64,000 nt of DNA from an uncultured Lachnospiraceae bacterium (GCA_910587095.1 CAJUMJ010000038.1:47451-111450), one strand, 5' to 3'; positions 34,930 through 43,874 are shown, counted from the stretch's first letter. Made by a program: numbers and translations. The notes: generated by a model from the sequence alone, not told the origin.

Positions 34930-37900
34930 TTACTTCCACCACCGAAATCCTTTCCACCGAATCTTAAATCTAACCGTCTTCACGCCGCCGCAGTCATTCC
35001 TTCCTTTTATGGTGACCGTCGCGGTCCCCTTATTGATATTGTTTGTATATCCCGTGATTTCATAATTATCGCTGCTTAAAGCCTTCCCGTCCAGCTTCAC
35101 TTGCATCTCCCCGTCCGGTCTGATCTCCCTGCCGGTATAAGTCTGCGCCGGGATGGTCACCTTCGCCCTCCCGATATCAGACTTCGTGATACGGTAACTG
35201 CCTGTCAGCGTTCCCGTATAACTGCCGCCCTTCGCGGATGCCGTCACCCGTATCACCGTCCCCGCCGGCAGTATGTCATTCCCCTGCACTTCTTCGCCCG
35301 CCTTTCTCACCGTCCCGTCAAACAGGGTAATATCCGCGTCATACGCATAGCGAAGAAGTTTCTCATAATCTTTTCCGGCGTTCAAAACCTTCCCGTCCAC
35401 ATCCCGGATCTCTACCTTCGTCCTGTAAATGTTCTTCTTATTCTTCCATACTTTATCCGACGCCGACATGGTCAGTCCGCCTATGTCCTTCGGCGTAATT
35501 TTATAAGTCACTTCTCTCGTACCTGTAAAGCAGCCCTTACCCCGGATCGTAACCGTGGGCGGTTTCCCGGAATTGCCTCCGTCATTCAGGTCGGTATTGT
35601 TTTTATAACTCAAGGTAAAATCCGTTCCTTTTTTCAGTGCCGTCCCCCCAAACGTCACCACCGGTTCCGGTTTACAGCCGCCCTTCGTATAGGCATAGGA
35701 ATCCTCCATCTCGATTCGTACTTGCCCGTCGGTTCCCGTCTTGCTCTCACTGATATTGTAGGCGCCGATTTTATAGGTCTTTTTCAGCGTGCCCGTGTAA
35801 CCGCCCGTTCCCCGGAAGAAAACCGTCGCCGTACCAGGTCTGATATTATTTTTGTATGATACGGTAAAATCCTTCCCCTCCGCAAGCGTTTTTACCATGC
35901 CTTCTCCGTCGGCATTCTTCACACAAACCGTCAGCGTATATCCGTCAGGCTTCACTTCCTCCCCCGTATACACCGTCGGGTGATCAAATGTAAGCTCCGC
36001 CTTCCCGTTGTTCAGCGATGCGCCAGCCAGTATCCGAAAGGTAACTCTCCTCTCACCGGCATACTCGCCAAAGCCTGTGATCATGACCGATGCGTTTCCC
36101 ACTTCAACATTATTTTGATAGGAGAGCATATAATCCTCCCCTTGCGTCAAAACTTTCCCGCCGCTTTTGACAACCGGAACCGGCATGAGTGCCGAACCCG
36201 TATATGTCTGGTTTGGAATTTTGTCCACCCTCAGCTTCGATACCAACATGCGCCGCGTGATCGTCAGACCGATCTGCCTGATGCCGCCATAGTTTCCCAC
36301 GCCTTCCAATAATACCGTATAGACGCCCTCCTGTCTTGCATCGGGATAAGTCACTTTATAGTCCCTGTTAACCGCCAGCCTTTTGCCATTCCATGTCACA
36401 ACGGGAACCGGTTTCTGTATCTTACCCGTATAGGATACGGTAAGGCTGTCCGCCGCAATATCATCATCCGTGAGCTGTTTTGGCAATATTTCGAAAGTCT
36501 GTGTCTCTTTCCCTGTATAGTTGCCTTTTCCCGCCACCGTGATTGTTGGCGGATTTTTACCGGAAGGCGCATTCGCCTTCACATTGTTTTTATAGGAAAT
36601 CGTATAGTCGCGTTTCTCAACAAGGCGTTTCTTATAATCGTAAACGCGCACTTCCGGCTTGACCGCCCTGCCCGTATAAGTCTGCGGCGCAACTTCCGAC
36701 ATCCAGAGCCCCTGCGGAATATTTTCCACCTTTCCCTGCGGCACATCCTCCTCCAGCACCTCACCCCTGCCCGGTGTCTCCGGCTGGTCCGGCACATCGG
36801 GATTGTCCGGTTCTTCCGGTGTCTCAGGTTTATCTGGTGCTTCGGGCTTATCCGGCTGTCCCGGTCCTTCACCCGGCTTTCCATAGGGAATAAATTTCCA
36901 TTTCTGGTTATCCCCTCCATGATAATTCCACACACTGATATTAGCGGTGTTATTGAGATCCACACACAAACCGTTGCATTTGGAAATAATACGATAATAG
37001 CCGTCACCGCAGGACTGTATCAGCCACGTCTCGTTGCTGGTTTCCCAATATTTATATACCTGGACATTCGCACCCCTTTTGCTTCCCGCATCGGCAACAT
37101 CCAACGAAAAATCCGGTCTTTCCCTGCTCTCTATCCTGTAATACCCTTGCCCCATATAACTGACCTTAAAGACGTGCTTCCCGTCAACCTCCCGTGTCTT
37201 CAACTCCACATTCAGATCATCCGCTATGCCCATAGTCTTGCTGTCGTCCGCTTTTGGGACAATTTCATATTCTCCGTCCGCAATGCTTGGCACCGCCGAA
37301 TCACCGCCGTCCCAGGGGACAAAGAACCATTTCTGCGCATTGCTTCCGTTTCCCTCCCAAAGCTGAATATTGGTGCCATCTGCTGTGCCGGCATCCGACA
37401 CATCCACATACCATCCGTTACACTTTGACCGAATGCTATATCCGTTTCCGTCATCGTTCTCCCCTATTACCCATAGCTGTGCCGAAGTGCCATTTTTTTC
37501 ATATTGCTGTATATTAGCCCCCCTTTCCATGTTTCCGCCATCTACATCAAGGTAATGATTCAGAGAATCTTTCAGCTTAATGCTGTAGCCGCGGCTCTCG
37601 TCAAGCCATTTGACCGTAAAGACATGGTCTTTGTGCCCGTTGACTGCCCAAAGTTCCGCATTTGCAAAATTGCTGTCTTTGCTGACTGGCAAACCGCCGA
37701 TTGTCAGGCATTTGGAACCGGGTTTAAACCGGTCTCCCGCAAGGGCCGATACGATATGATAGTCGCCGTCAGAAATCGTGCGGATGAAGGGACCTGTCAT
37801 CTCTTTGCCGACCGGCACCTCAGGGGGTTGGGGAACCGGGTCAGGAAAATCCGGACGAATGACACTGGAAAACTCATGCAGTCCTTTGTCACGCGGCGTT

Positions 37901-38484
37901 CCTTTATCATTTCTGCCAGTGCCATTATAATCAACATAATAATATTTATTTGCATCTACTGCATAAATAAGGCCGCAATGACCGGTAGAATACGCTCCAT
38001 AAGCATATGCGTCAAATACTACAATATCCCCGGGCTTTGGCGTTTCCGCATTTCCATAACGAGTCCATCCCCAGGAAGTTAATCCTAACTGTGCTTCTGT
38101 ATATCTGTGCAAATTGTAAGCATAGCCAATGCTCCCCAGCCTATGCCCCAATGTTCTAATATACCAATTAACAAGGTCAACGCATTGTACCCCGTAAGCC
38201 CCATCATAATCAACGGCAGTATTTATCTTTCCCTTGATCCATTCCACCGCGCTTTCCCGTGAATACCCGTTTACGGAAGCAACCGCGATCATTTCAGAGT
38301 ATTCCGGCACCCCCTCTTCTCCGATGTTCCCTTTTGTCTGCCCTTTCCCTGACTCGGTTCTTTCCTCTGTCCGTACCATCTCTTCCGCCGTCTCAGCCGC
38401 ACACACCGTCCCCTGCACCGCCGAACAAACCATCGCCGCCGCCAATATACTCGTCAAAAGTCTGCCCCTTATCTTTCCTTTCAT
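34930..38484 (-). CDS. Large secreted CHAP peptidase/amidase with ricin-type lectin and YTG repeats
   Basis: A 1184-residue exported protein. Order: signal peptide (1-30, cleavage near VCAA), a polar linker, a CHAP domain (about 75-205) with catalytic C101 in VQCVDLVNWY and H169 in STGHCGLIY, two ricin-B-type lectin domains (about 228-390 and 395-540) with QLW/QKW repeats, a Pro/Glu/Asp linker (about 545-600), then seven repeats of about 75-90 residues that begin YTG..(V/I).P and contain DY..SYKNN and GKGNYTG. CHAP domains cut peptidoglycan; ricin domains bind sugars. It could remodel the wall, attack other cells or bind host glycans. There is no sortase motif. An XRE regulator is divergent. 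Confidence 0.88.
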   Translation of the reverse strand: MKGKIRGRLLTSILAAAMVCSAVQGTVCAAETAEEMVRTEERTESGKGQTKGNIGEEGVPEYSEMIAVASVNGYSRESAVEWIKGKINTAVDYDGAYGVQCVDLVNWYIRTLGHRLGSIGYAYNLHRYTEAQLGLTSWGWTRYGNAETPKPGDIVVFDAYAYGAYSTGHCGLIYAVDANKYYYVDYNGTGRNDKGTPRDKGLHEFSSVIRPDFPDPVPQPPEVPVGKEMTGPFIRTISDGDYHIVSALAGDRFKPGSKCLTIGGLPVSKDSNFANAELWAVNGHKDHVFTVKWLDESRGYSIKLKDSLNHYLDVDGGNMERGANIQQYEKNGTSAQLWVIGENDDGNGYSIRSKCNGWYVDVSDAGTADGTNIQLWEGNGSNAQKWFFVPWDGGDSAVPSIADGEYEIVPKADDSKTMGIADDLNVELKTREVDGKHVFKVSYMGQGYYRIESRERPDFSLDVADAGSKRGANVQVYKYWETSNETWLIQSCGDGYYRIISKCNGLCVDLNNTANISVWNYHGGDNQKWKFIPYGKPGEGPGQPDKPEAPDKPETPEEPDNPDVPDQPETPGRGEVLEEDVPQGKVENIPQGLWMSEVAPQTYTGRAVKPEVRVYDYKKRLVEKRDYTISYKNNVKANAPSGKNPPTITVAGKGNYTGKETQTFEILPKQLTDDDIAADSLTVSYTGKIQKPVPVVTWNGKRLAVNRDYKVTYPDARQEGVYTVLLEGVGNYGGIRQIGLTITRRMLVSKLRVDKIPNQTYTGSALMPVPVVKSGGKVLTQGEDYMLSYQNNVEVGNASVMITGFGEYAGERRVTFRILAGASLNNGKAELTFDHPTVYTGEEVKPDGYTLTVCVKNADGEGMVKTLAEGKDFTVSYKNNIRPGTATVFFRGTGGYTGTLKKTYKIGAYNISESKTGTDGQVRIEMEDSYAYTKGGCKPEPVVTFGGTALKKGTDFTLSYKNNTDLNDGGNSGKPPTVTIRGKGCFTGTREVTYKITPKDIGGLTMSASDKVWKNKKNIYRTKVEIRDVDGKVLNAGKDYEKLLRYAYDADITLFDGTVRKAGEEVQGNDILPAGTVIRVTASAKGGSYTGTLTGSYRITKSDIGRAKVTIPAQTYTGREIRPDGEMQVKLDGKALSSDNYEITGYTNNINKGTATVTIKGRNDCGGVKTVRFKIRWKGFRWWK

Positions 38485-38516
38485 AGCAAACCTCCTCTCT
38501 GTCTTCTATTTTTCAT

Positions 38517-38590
38517 TTTGCAATGTAGATATTGCAATTATATTCCATAAAATTATTAAAAACAATTAAATGCAACTTATTTATTGCAAT
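38517..38590. promoter_or_regulatory. Two pairs of ATTGCAAT boxes between CHAP gene and XRE regulator
   Basis: Boxes lie at 38517-38524 (TTTGCAAT), 38531-38538 (ATTGCAAT), 38569-38576 (AATGCAAC) and 38583-38590 (ATTGCAAT). Within each pair the start-to-start distance is 14 bases, and the pairs are 52 bases apart. The first pair overlaps the -10 of the CHAP promoter, the second lies just before the XRE gene. This is the layout expected for the operator of that XRE protein. Confidence 0.6.
38537..38565 (-). promoter_or_regulatory. Promoter of the CHAP gene
   Basis: On the minus strand TTGTTT (38565-38560), 17-base spacer, perfect TATAAT (38542-38537). Confidence 0.7.
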
Positions 38591-38606
38591 TTAACAAGGT
38601 GATTTT

Positions 38607-38843
38607 ATGGCTCAAAAGCTGAAACAAGACATCCACATCGGCAATAATATCCGTAGACTCCGCAAACAGGCTCATTTAACGCAAGAACAGGTTACCACGC
38701 ATTTACAATTACAGGGAATCGATATTTCCCGCAGTAGTTATTCTCAGATCGAATGCGGCACGTACAATATCCGCATTTCCGAATTGGTTGCTCTGGCAGC
38801 TTTATTTCAAGTCGATTACAACGCCTTCTTTGAAGGATTTTGA
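38607..38843 (+). CDS. XRE-family regulator
   Basis: A 78-residue protein that is essentially one Cro/C1-type helix-turn-helix (IGNNIRRLRKQAHLTQEQV, then DISRSSYSQIECGTYNIRIS). The ATG follows AAGGTGATTTT. It is divergent from the CHAP gene and lies beside paired ATTGCAAT boxes, so it probably controls both genes. It is followed by the decayed small-gene cassette. Confidence 0.88.
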   Translation: MAQKLKQDIHIGNNIRRLRKQAHLTQEQVTTHLQLQGIDISRSSYSQIECGTYNIRISELVALAALFQVDYNAFFEGF

Positions 38844-38888
38844 AGAATTTCCGATGCGGAGATATCCATTCTTTGCCGCCCGAAAATC

Positions 38889-39010
38889 TTTACACTTTAA
38901 AAACAATCCACTATAATAAAATTGTAACAAACAATCTGATTCAAAGATTGAAAATAATTCTTACCGCCTCCGGCGTCAATCTGACGGAACCGGACAGAAT
39001 GAAAGAATAG
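38889..39010 (+). pseudogene. Decayed second copy of the 63-residue gene cassette
   Basis: TTTACA (38889-38894), 17-base spacer and TATAAT (38912-38917) copy the promoter at 34330, and GTAACAAACAATC copies its start region. The frame then reads straight into a C-terminal piece, LKIILTASGVNLTEPDRMKE, matching LKALLRVSGVNLADIDEIKE of the intact gene. The middle of the gene and its start codon are missing, as after an internal deletion. Confidence 0.65.
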
Positions 39011-39022
39011 TTTGCATCAGGC

Positions 39023-39077
39023 TAAGGGGGTAACTTTTGACATTTTTGCAAAAGATACCCCCTTAACCCCGTTTTTT
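39023..39077 (+). terminator. Terminator after the decayed cassette
   Basis: A near-perfect 17-base stem (TAAGGGGGTA-A-CTTTTG with its complement) around a 9-base loop, followed by AACCCCGTTTTTT on the plus strand. The sigF operon converges on it from the other side. Confidence 0.85.
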
Positions 39078-39084
39078 CTTACCC

Positions 39085-39840
39085 TCACCCAACTTCTCTC
39101 CGCAGCCGCAGCAGAATCCTCTTCTCCATGCGGCTTACCTGCACCTGGCTGATCCCCAGCGTCCTCGCAACCTCCACCTGCGTCTTGTCCTGGAAGTACC
39201 GCATATGGATAAGCTCTCTCTCCGTATTTGAAAGGATTCCGAGAAGCTGCTCCAGGAGCATATGATTCAAAATCTTTTCCTTCTCCACGTCCCCGCTCGC
39301 GCGGTTTAGCCCGGCGGTGCAGCCCGTATCGGCTCCGACCACCTGATCCACAAGATATATCTCATTTCCGTCCGACTGGTAAACGGACTTATAGATGGAT
39401 TCCACCTCCACGTTCGCGTCAAGCGCGAGCACGATATCCTCTATCGCAAGCCCCGTCTCTGCAGACAGTTCCTGCAAGGTCGCCTCCCTGCCGTTTATCT
39501 GTGACAGACGCTCCCCCGCCTGTCTGATCTTCCATCCGTTTTCCTTCAAGGTACGGCTCACCTTCACCATACCGTCGTCCCTGAGAAACCTCTTGATTTC
39601 CCCCTGAATCATGGGCACCGCATAGGTGGAGAAGCGGACGTTAAACTGCAAATCGAATTTGTCAATCGCCTTAATCAGACCGATGCATCCGATCTGAAAC
39701 AGATCCTCCGTATCATACCCCCTCCCCACAAACCGCTTGACAATATGTCTCACCAATCCAAGGTTTTCCTCTATCAGTACCTCTCTCGCCTCTTTATCTC
39801 CTGCCTGTGATCGTTCGATTAATACGGCAGTTTCCTCCAT
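39085..39840 (-). CDS. sigF: RNA polymerase sporulation sigma factor SigF
   Basis: Sigma factor of 251 residues that starts the forespore programme. Region 2 (ENLGLVRHIVKRF, GYDTEDLFQIGCIGLIKAIDKFD, FSTYAVPMIQGEIKRFLRDDG) and region 4 (QVEVARTLGISQVQVSRMEK) are clear. It is the third gene after spoIIAA and spoIIAB, which defines it as SigF rather than SigG. The ATG overlaps the SpoIIAB end region and follows GAGGAG. Confidence 0.95.
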   Translation of the reverse strand: MEETAVLIERSQAGDKEAREVLIEENLGLVRHIVKRFVGRGYDTEDLFQIGCIGLIKAIDKFDLQFNVRFSTYAVPMIQGEIKRFLRDDGMVKVSRTLKENGWKIRQAGERLSQINGREATLQELSAETGLAIEDIVLALDANVEVESIYKSVYQSDGNEIYLVDQVVGADTGCTAGLNRASGDVEKEKILNHMLLEQLLGILSNTERELIHMRYFQDKTQVEVARTLGISQVQVSRMEKRILLRLRREVG

Positions 39841-39843
39841 AGG

Positions 39844-40332
39844 CTACTCCTCGCTGACGATCCAGCTTCCCAGCCCGATCTTTTTATACATACGCACGAG
39901 TGTCCCCTGATCCGGCTCTGAAAGCACCTCAAGATCATCCATAAAGGCTTCCATAAAGGCAAACCCCATCCCTGAGCGTTCCCATTCCGGTCTTGTGGTA
40001 TAAAGCGGCTCCATGGCACGGCCGACGTCCTCCATCCCGACGCCTCTGTCGATGATTTCCACCATAAAAATACTTCCCTTCAGTTCGCAGTTCATCAGCA
40101 CCCGGTCGAGCACGCTCCCGCGGTTTTCATACCCGTGAATAATCGCGTTGGTCACCGCCTCGGACACGGCCGTCTTCACGTCCGACAGCTCTTCCAGGGT
40201 AGGATTCAGAGGCGCAATAAAAGCCGATACCGCCATTCTCGCAAAAGCCTCGTTGTCCGACACCGCCGCAAACTCCAGACGCATCTCATTTGTAATCAGC
40301 CTGTAATCTTTATTCTCCGTAACCTCAATCAT
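39844..40332 (-). CDS. spoIIAB: Anti-sigma F factor SpoIIAB
   Basis: A 162-residue GHKL-type kinase that holds SigF inactive and phosphorylates SpoIIAA. N-box EAVTNAIIHGYENRG, then EIIDRGVGMED and SGMGFAFMEAFMD form the ATP site. The start at 40332 follows GGAGGAAGAT. It sits between spoIIAA and sigF. Confidence 0.95.
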   Translation of the reverse strand: MIEVTENKDYRLITNEMRLEFAAVSDNEAFARMAVSAFIAPLNPTLEELSDVKTAVSEAVTNAIIHGYENRGSVLDRVLMNCELKGSIFMVEIIDRGVGMEDVGRAMEPLYTTRPEWERSGMGFAFMEAFMDDLEVLSEPDQGTLVRMYKKIGLGSWIVSEE

Positions 40333-40385
40333 ATCTTCCTCCATTCCGAATCGTTCTGCGCTGAGGAACGCGTGCAGAAGCGTTC

Positions 40386-40694
40386 TTACTCCATAATCTC
40401 CACAATATTCTCAAGTCCCGACAAAAGAAGCATCCGCCGGATTCTGTTTCCCGCGTGGACCGCGTACACCTTCCCGCCAAAACAGGAAATTTTTTTGTAA
40501 CGTCCTAAAATCACCCCGACCCCCGAGCTGTCCATAAAGGTTGTCCTCTCAAAATCAAAGACCACATTTCCCACCTTTTTTGAGACGATATATCTGTCCG
40601 CCCTTTTACTTATGTCAACCGATTTATGATGGTCTACCTCAATCGGCATTCTTATCATTAGACAATTGTCAATAACCTTGAAATCCTCTTCCAC
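40386..40694 (-). CDS. spoIIAA: Anti-anti-sigma factor SpoIIAA
   Basis: A 102-residue STAS-domain protein that frees SigF when unphosphorylated. The phosphorylated serine is in FMDSSGVGVILGRY. The start is a GTG ten bases after GGAGG. Upstream, AGAGGAAAT and ATGGAAT (minus strand, about 40735-40710) resemble sigma-H elements, but their 9-base spacing is shorter than the usual 11-12, so the promoter is not called. Confidence 0.94.
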   Translation of the reverse strand: MEEDFKVIDNCLMIRMPIEVDHHKSVDISKRADRYIVSKKVGNVVFDFERTTFMDSSGVGVILGRYKKISCFGGKVYAVHAGNRIRRMLLLSGLENIVEIME

Positions 40695-40800
40695 TTTATG
40701 TTAACCTCCTTCCATTCCATATGCGGCATATTTCCTCTGCACGGGGCTGCACTAATCGAGCAGGGAAGATTCTTCTTCCCCTGATCGCCGCGCCGCCCGC

Positions 40801-40834
40801 GCGCCCGCACAGCAACAATATTCCCTGTGCGGGC
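40801..40834. other. GC-rich hairpin beside the TPR-gene terminator
   Basis: GCCCGCACAG pairs with CTGTGCGGGC, extended by further G/C pairs, around a 12-base AT-rich loop. No T-run follows on either strand. It stands directly beyond the terminator of the TPR gene and upstream of spoIIAA; role unknown. Confidence 0.45.
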
Positions 40835-40842
40835 GTGCGCAT

Positions 40843-40873
40843 AAAAAAGAACGCGATGTCTCCCATCACGTTC
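40843..40873 (-). terminator. Terminator of the TPR gene
   Basis: On the minus strand GAACGTGATG, a 5-base loop, CATCGCGTTC (one mismatch), then TTTTTT. Confidence 0.85.
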
Positions 40874-40917
40874 TCCTTGGTTTCTCACATTCTTCTTTTT
40901 CGTCTGTACTCTTCGGA

Positions 40918-42339
40918 TTATTCCTGCCCCGATCCCATTTCCGCAAGAAAACCTTCCGATTTGTCGGCTTTCTCCGTATTGGGGAACAGCCGGATCACTT
41001 CCTCATAGAGCTCTTTCGCCCTCGCTTCATCTCCCAGGCGATAGTAGGAATTCGCCAAATCAAAGAGCGCCTGCCCGTTCGTGACGTCATACTGATAAGC
41101 TTTGGCCAGATTCGGAATGGCCTCCTCATAATTTCCCGCCCAAAACGCGTTGTGGCCTTCCTCGTCATAGGACTCCGCAATCTGAGGCCCTACCAGCGCA
41201 AACAGGGTATTGTAAAGATTGTCAAACGCCTCCGAACTCTCCTGCTCTTCTTCTTTTGCCTTCTCGCTCTCAATCTCGTCCAGATAACCCACCACCGTCG
41301 TGATATCCTCCGGATCCGTCAGATATGCGCCCGCCGCTTTCATCAGACTCTCCACCGACTGCATCGAACCGTCTGCTCCCATATAAGCCGACAGATCCTG
41401 CTGCAAAGTCTCGTTCTGTGTCCGAAGCTCGCCAAGCTGCTGCTGCAGTTCGTCAATGGTTGCCGTCTTTGCGTCGGACTGCTCGCTTACCTTTTTCAGA
41501 TTCTCGTCGATCCCCGCTTTCGCCGTCTGGATCCTTGCCGGCAAAATCAGGAAAAAAGCAATGGCAATGCCGATAGCCAAGCCGATTCCCAGGTTGAGCA
41601 AAGAAGTGACGCCCCGTCCTTCTTTTATATTGACAGGCTGGATAATCGTCTCATTGCCGCTCTGGTACTTCAGAACCTCATCGGACTTTTTCTTTTTCGA
41701 TCCCCCCCTGGCGCCGTCCTCGGGGAGGACCATCTCATCCACCTCTTTCAGATAGCGCAGAGTCGCCGTATTGTTCGTATCGATTTCAAGACATTTCCCC
41801 AGCTCTCTCTTCGCCTTCTCCCACTCTTCGTTGTTGATATATAAGAGGGCGAGCAGTTGGTGTGCCCTGATAAACTTCGGATTTAGGGAGAGCACTTTCT
41901 TAAGCTGGATTACCGCAAGGTCAAGGCTGTCCTGGTTACAGTAAGTTAGCGCCTGGTTGTATTTTTTGATTGTCTGGTTGATGGTGTCCAGACGGTTCTG
42001 GTTCGTCTGGATCATATTGATATAGTCGTCCGCGATATTCTTCTTCGGACGCAGATTTTTGCTGATAACCCATTCGCTTAAAGCCGCCACGACTTCCCCG
42101 GTTTCAAAGTACACTAACCCAAGAAGATTCCGGGCTTCCACGTTATTCTTGTCAAATTTTAGACTCTGCCGCAAGCTTGTAATCGCACCCGTCAAATCTC
42201 TGACGCCGGCCTTTTCCAATCCGTCATTGTAGAAACGGTTGGATATATATATGATCCTTTTGTAAAGGGATACATCGGCACCGCAGTTCGTACAAAACTC
42301 ATGCTCGGACAGCGTACATCCACACTGATAACAATTCAT
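40918..42339 (-). CDS. Membrane-anchored TPR protein with zinc ribbon
   Basis: A 473-residue protein. It starts with a zinc ribbon (CYQCGCTLSEHEFCTNCG), then TPR repeats (about 40-205), a basic linker, one membrane segment (about 252-271), a coiled coil (about 275-325) and further TPR units outside the membrane (about 395-465; NYEEAIPNLAKAYQYD, DEARAKELYEEVIRLFPN). Both faces thus carry protein-binding arms. Its role is unknown; co-orientation with the small gene and folC suggests a shared transcript. Confidence 0.8.
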   Translation of the reverse strand: MNCYQCGCTLSEHEFCTNCGADVSLYKRIIYISNRFYNDGLEKAGVRDLTGAITSLRQSLKFDKNNVEARNLLGLVYFETGEVVAALSEWVISKNLRPKKNIADDYINMIQTNQNRLDTINQTIKKYNQALTYCNQDSLDLAVIQLKKVLSLNPKFIRAHQLLALLYINNEEWEKAKRELGKCLEIDTNNTATLRYLKEVDEMVLPEDGARGGSKKKKSDEVLKYQSGNETIIQPVNIKEGRGVTSLLNLGIGLAIGIAIAFFLILPARIQTAKAGIDENLKKVSEQSDAKTATIDELQQQLGELRTQNETLQQDLSAYMGADGSMQSVESLMKAAGAYLTDPEDITTVVGYLDEIESEKAKEEEQESSEAFDNLYNTLFALVGPQIAESYDEEGHNAFWAGNYEEAIPNLAKAYQYDVTNGQALFDLANSYYRLGDEARAKELYEEVIRLFPNTEKADKSEGFLAEMGSGQE

Positions 42340-42352
42340 CTATGCCAATCCC

Positions 42353-42499
42353 CTATTCTCCCGCTTTCTTCGATTCTTTGACGATCTTCACCATCAGATC
42401 CGCCATGTCCGTCAAATCCTGATTGTAAATCGCTTCCTCCGCGTCTTCCACTTCCAGACTGGGATGAAACTTTTTTAATTCCTCTTCAAAATTAATCAT
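42353..42499 (-). CDS. 48-residue acidic protein coupled to folC
   Basis: A short gene missed by length filters. It begins MINFEEELKKFHPSLEVED and ends in KIVKESKKAGE. Its ATG overlaps the folC stop (ATGA), and AAGGAGCC precedes it, so translation is coupled. The next gene (TPR protein) starts 13 bases after its stop. It is acidic, likely a single helix pair; function unknown. Confidence 0.7.
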   Translation of the reverse strand: MINFEEELKKFHPSLEVEDAEEAIYNQDLTDMADLMVKIVKESKKAGE

Positions 42500-43815
42500 A
42501 ATTTAAGGCTCCTTAAAAGGGCTTTGACCTCGCCCGCCAAATATAATGAACCGACAATATACACCTCATCCCCGTCATTTTTGTGTGATAACAGCTCTTT
42601 CATTGCCACGTCGAGCGTATCGTAAGCCTTCTTGCCAAACCCGGTATATTGTCCGAAAACACCTGTAAGCTGTGCCAGCGGCAGCGCCCGTTCCCCCTGC
42701 AGGGGCACAAGACAAATTTCATCAAAAAGCCCGGCCCGGGCTAGCAGAGCCGCCGCCTTTTCGTACTGCTTGTCCCGCACGGTGGAGTAGAGAAGCGTTC
42801 GCCTGCCTGCGCAGGAACGTCGTCTCACCGACTCCAAAAAAGCGCGGATCCCATCCACGTTGTGCGCGCCGTCTATGTACACCGACGGCAATATCTCCTC
42901 CATCCTGCCTTCCCAAAAGGCGTCCCTGATTCCTGCCTGAAGAACGGGAACCGTAATGCGTTCCTCTCCCAGAAGCTCCAGTGCCCTCACTGCAAGAGCC
43001 GCGTTTTCCACCTGATAGACTGCGGAGGTAGACAGAGTAAAACCAATATAATCATAATAGAGTAAATACACGGAAAAATCAATCGTTTTATTCCTAATCT
43101 CTATTTCTTTTATCGCATTCTTTGAAAGAGGAAACGAAGCTGCCCCGGTTTTTTTTACGTATTCTTCGATAACCCGTGTCACCTCCGGCTGTTTATCCGG
43201 GTAGACGACCGGCACGCCCTTCCTCATTATGCCCGCTTTCTCCTCCGCAATCCGGGAAAGCGTTTCTCCAAGATACTCCATATGGTCATAGCCGATGGAA
43301 GTCAGGATACACAGCTTCTTTTCCTCCACCACATTGGTGGCGTCGAGCCGTCCGCCAAGCCCCGTCTCCAAAACGGCGTACTCCACATGATATTTCTCAA
43401 AAAGCACCATAGCCATAAAAAACAGAAGCTCAAAGAAAGTGGGGTGATAGGCAGCTAACCGGAGCTTTTCTCCCGGATTTTCCACTGCCTCCATAACCAC
43501 CAGGAAAGCCTGCAGAAAGTCCTCCTCGCTCACCTTCTCTCCGTCCGTTACAAATCTCTCCCTCATGCTGACAAGATGGGGAGATGTGAACATACCGCAG
43601 GAAATACCCGCTTTTTGCAAAACGCTACACAAATAGGCACAAACAGATCCTTTTCCGTTTGTGCCGGCTATGTGCAAAATCTTGCAGTCCCGCGCCGGAT
43701 ATCCGAGACGTTCCCAAAAAAGCGCGGTATTTTTCATACTGTTTTTGGTCGTAAATTTAGGGGTGGCGTTGATATAATCCACCGCCGCCCCGTAAGTAGC
43801 AAACTCTTCTCTCAT
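42496..43815 (-). CDS. folC: Bifunctional folylpolyglutamate synthase/dihydrofolate synthase
   Basis: Adds glutamate to folates, 439 residues. The Mur-ligase-like core has HIAGTNGKGSVCAYL (P-loop), TSPHLVSMRERF, LETGLGGRLDATNVV and the C-terminal YIDGAHNVDGIRAFL. The start at 43815 gives the normal family N-terminus; its site (GGCGG) is weak. The ORF overlaps the next gene by the ATGA junction. Confidence 0.92.
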   Translation of the reverse strand: MREEFATYGAAVDYINATPKFTTKNSMKNTALFWERLGYPARDCKILHIAGTNGKGSVCAYLCSVLQKAGISCGMFTSPHLVSMRERFVTDGEKVSEEDFLQAFLVVMEAVENPGEKLRLAAYHPTFFELLFFMAMVLFEKYHVEYAVLETGLGGRLDATNVVEEKKLCILTSIGYDHMEYLGETLSRIAEEKAGIMRKGVPVVYPDKQPEVTRVIEEYVKKTGAASFPLSKNAIKEIEIRNKTIDFSVYLLYYDYIGFTLSTSAVYQVENAALAVRALELLGEERITVPVLQAGIRDAFWEGRMEEILPSVYIDGAHNVDGIRAFLESVRRRSCAGRRTLLYSTVRDKQYEKAAALLARAGLFDEICLVPLQGERALPLAQLTGVFGQYTGFGKKAYDTLDVAMKELLSHKNDGDEVYIVGSLYLAGEVKALLRSLKL

Positions 43816-43874
43816 AATTAACCGCCATGATTTTGCCTCGCAAAATCCCGAATGCGCGCCATGCCCCGCGCACG

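Noticed and set aside
40710..40735. Sigma-H promoter in front of spoIIAA
   Set aside because: The -35-like AGAGGAAAT and -10-like ATGGAAT are only 9 bases apart, too close for the usual 11-12; kept only as a remark.
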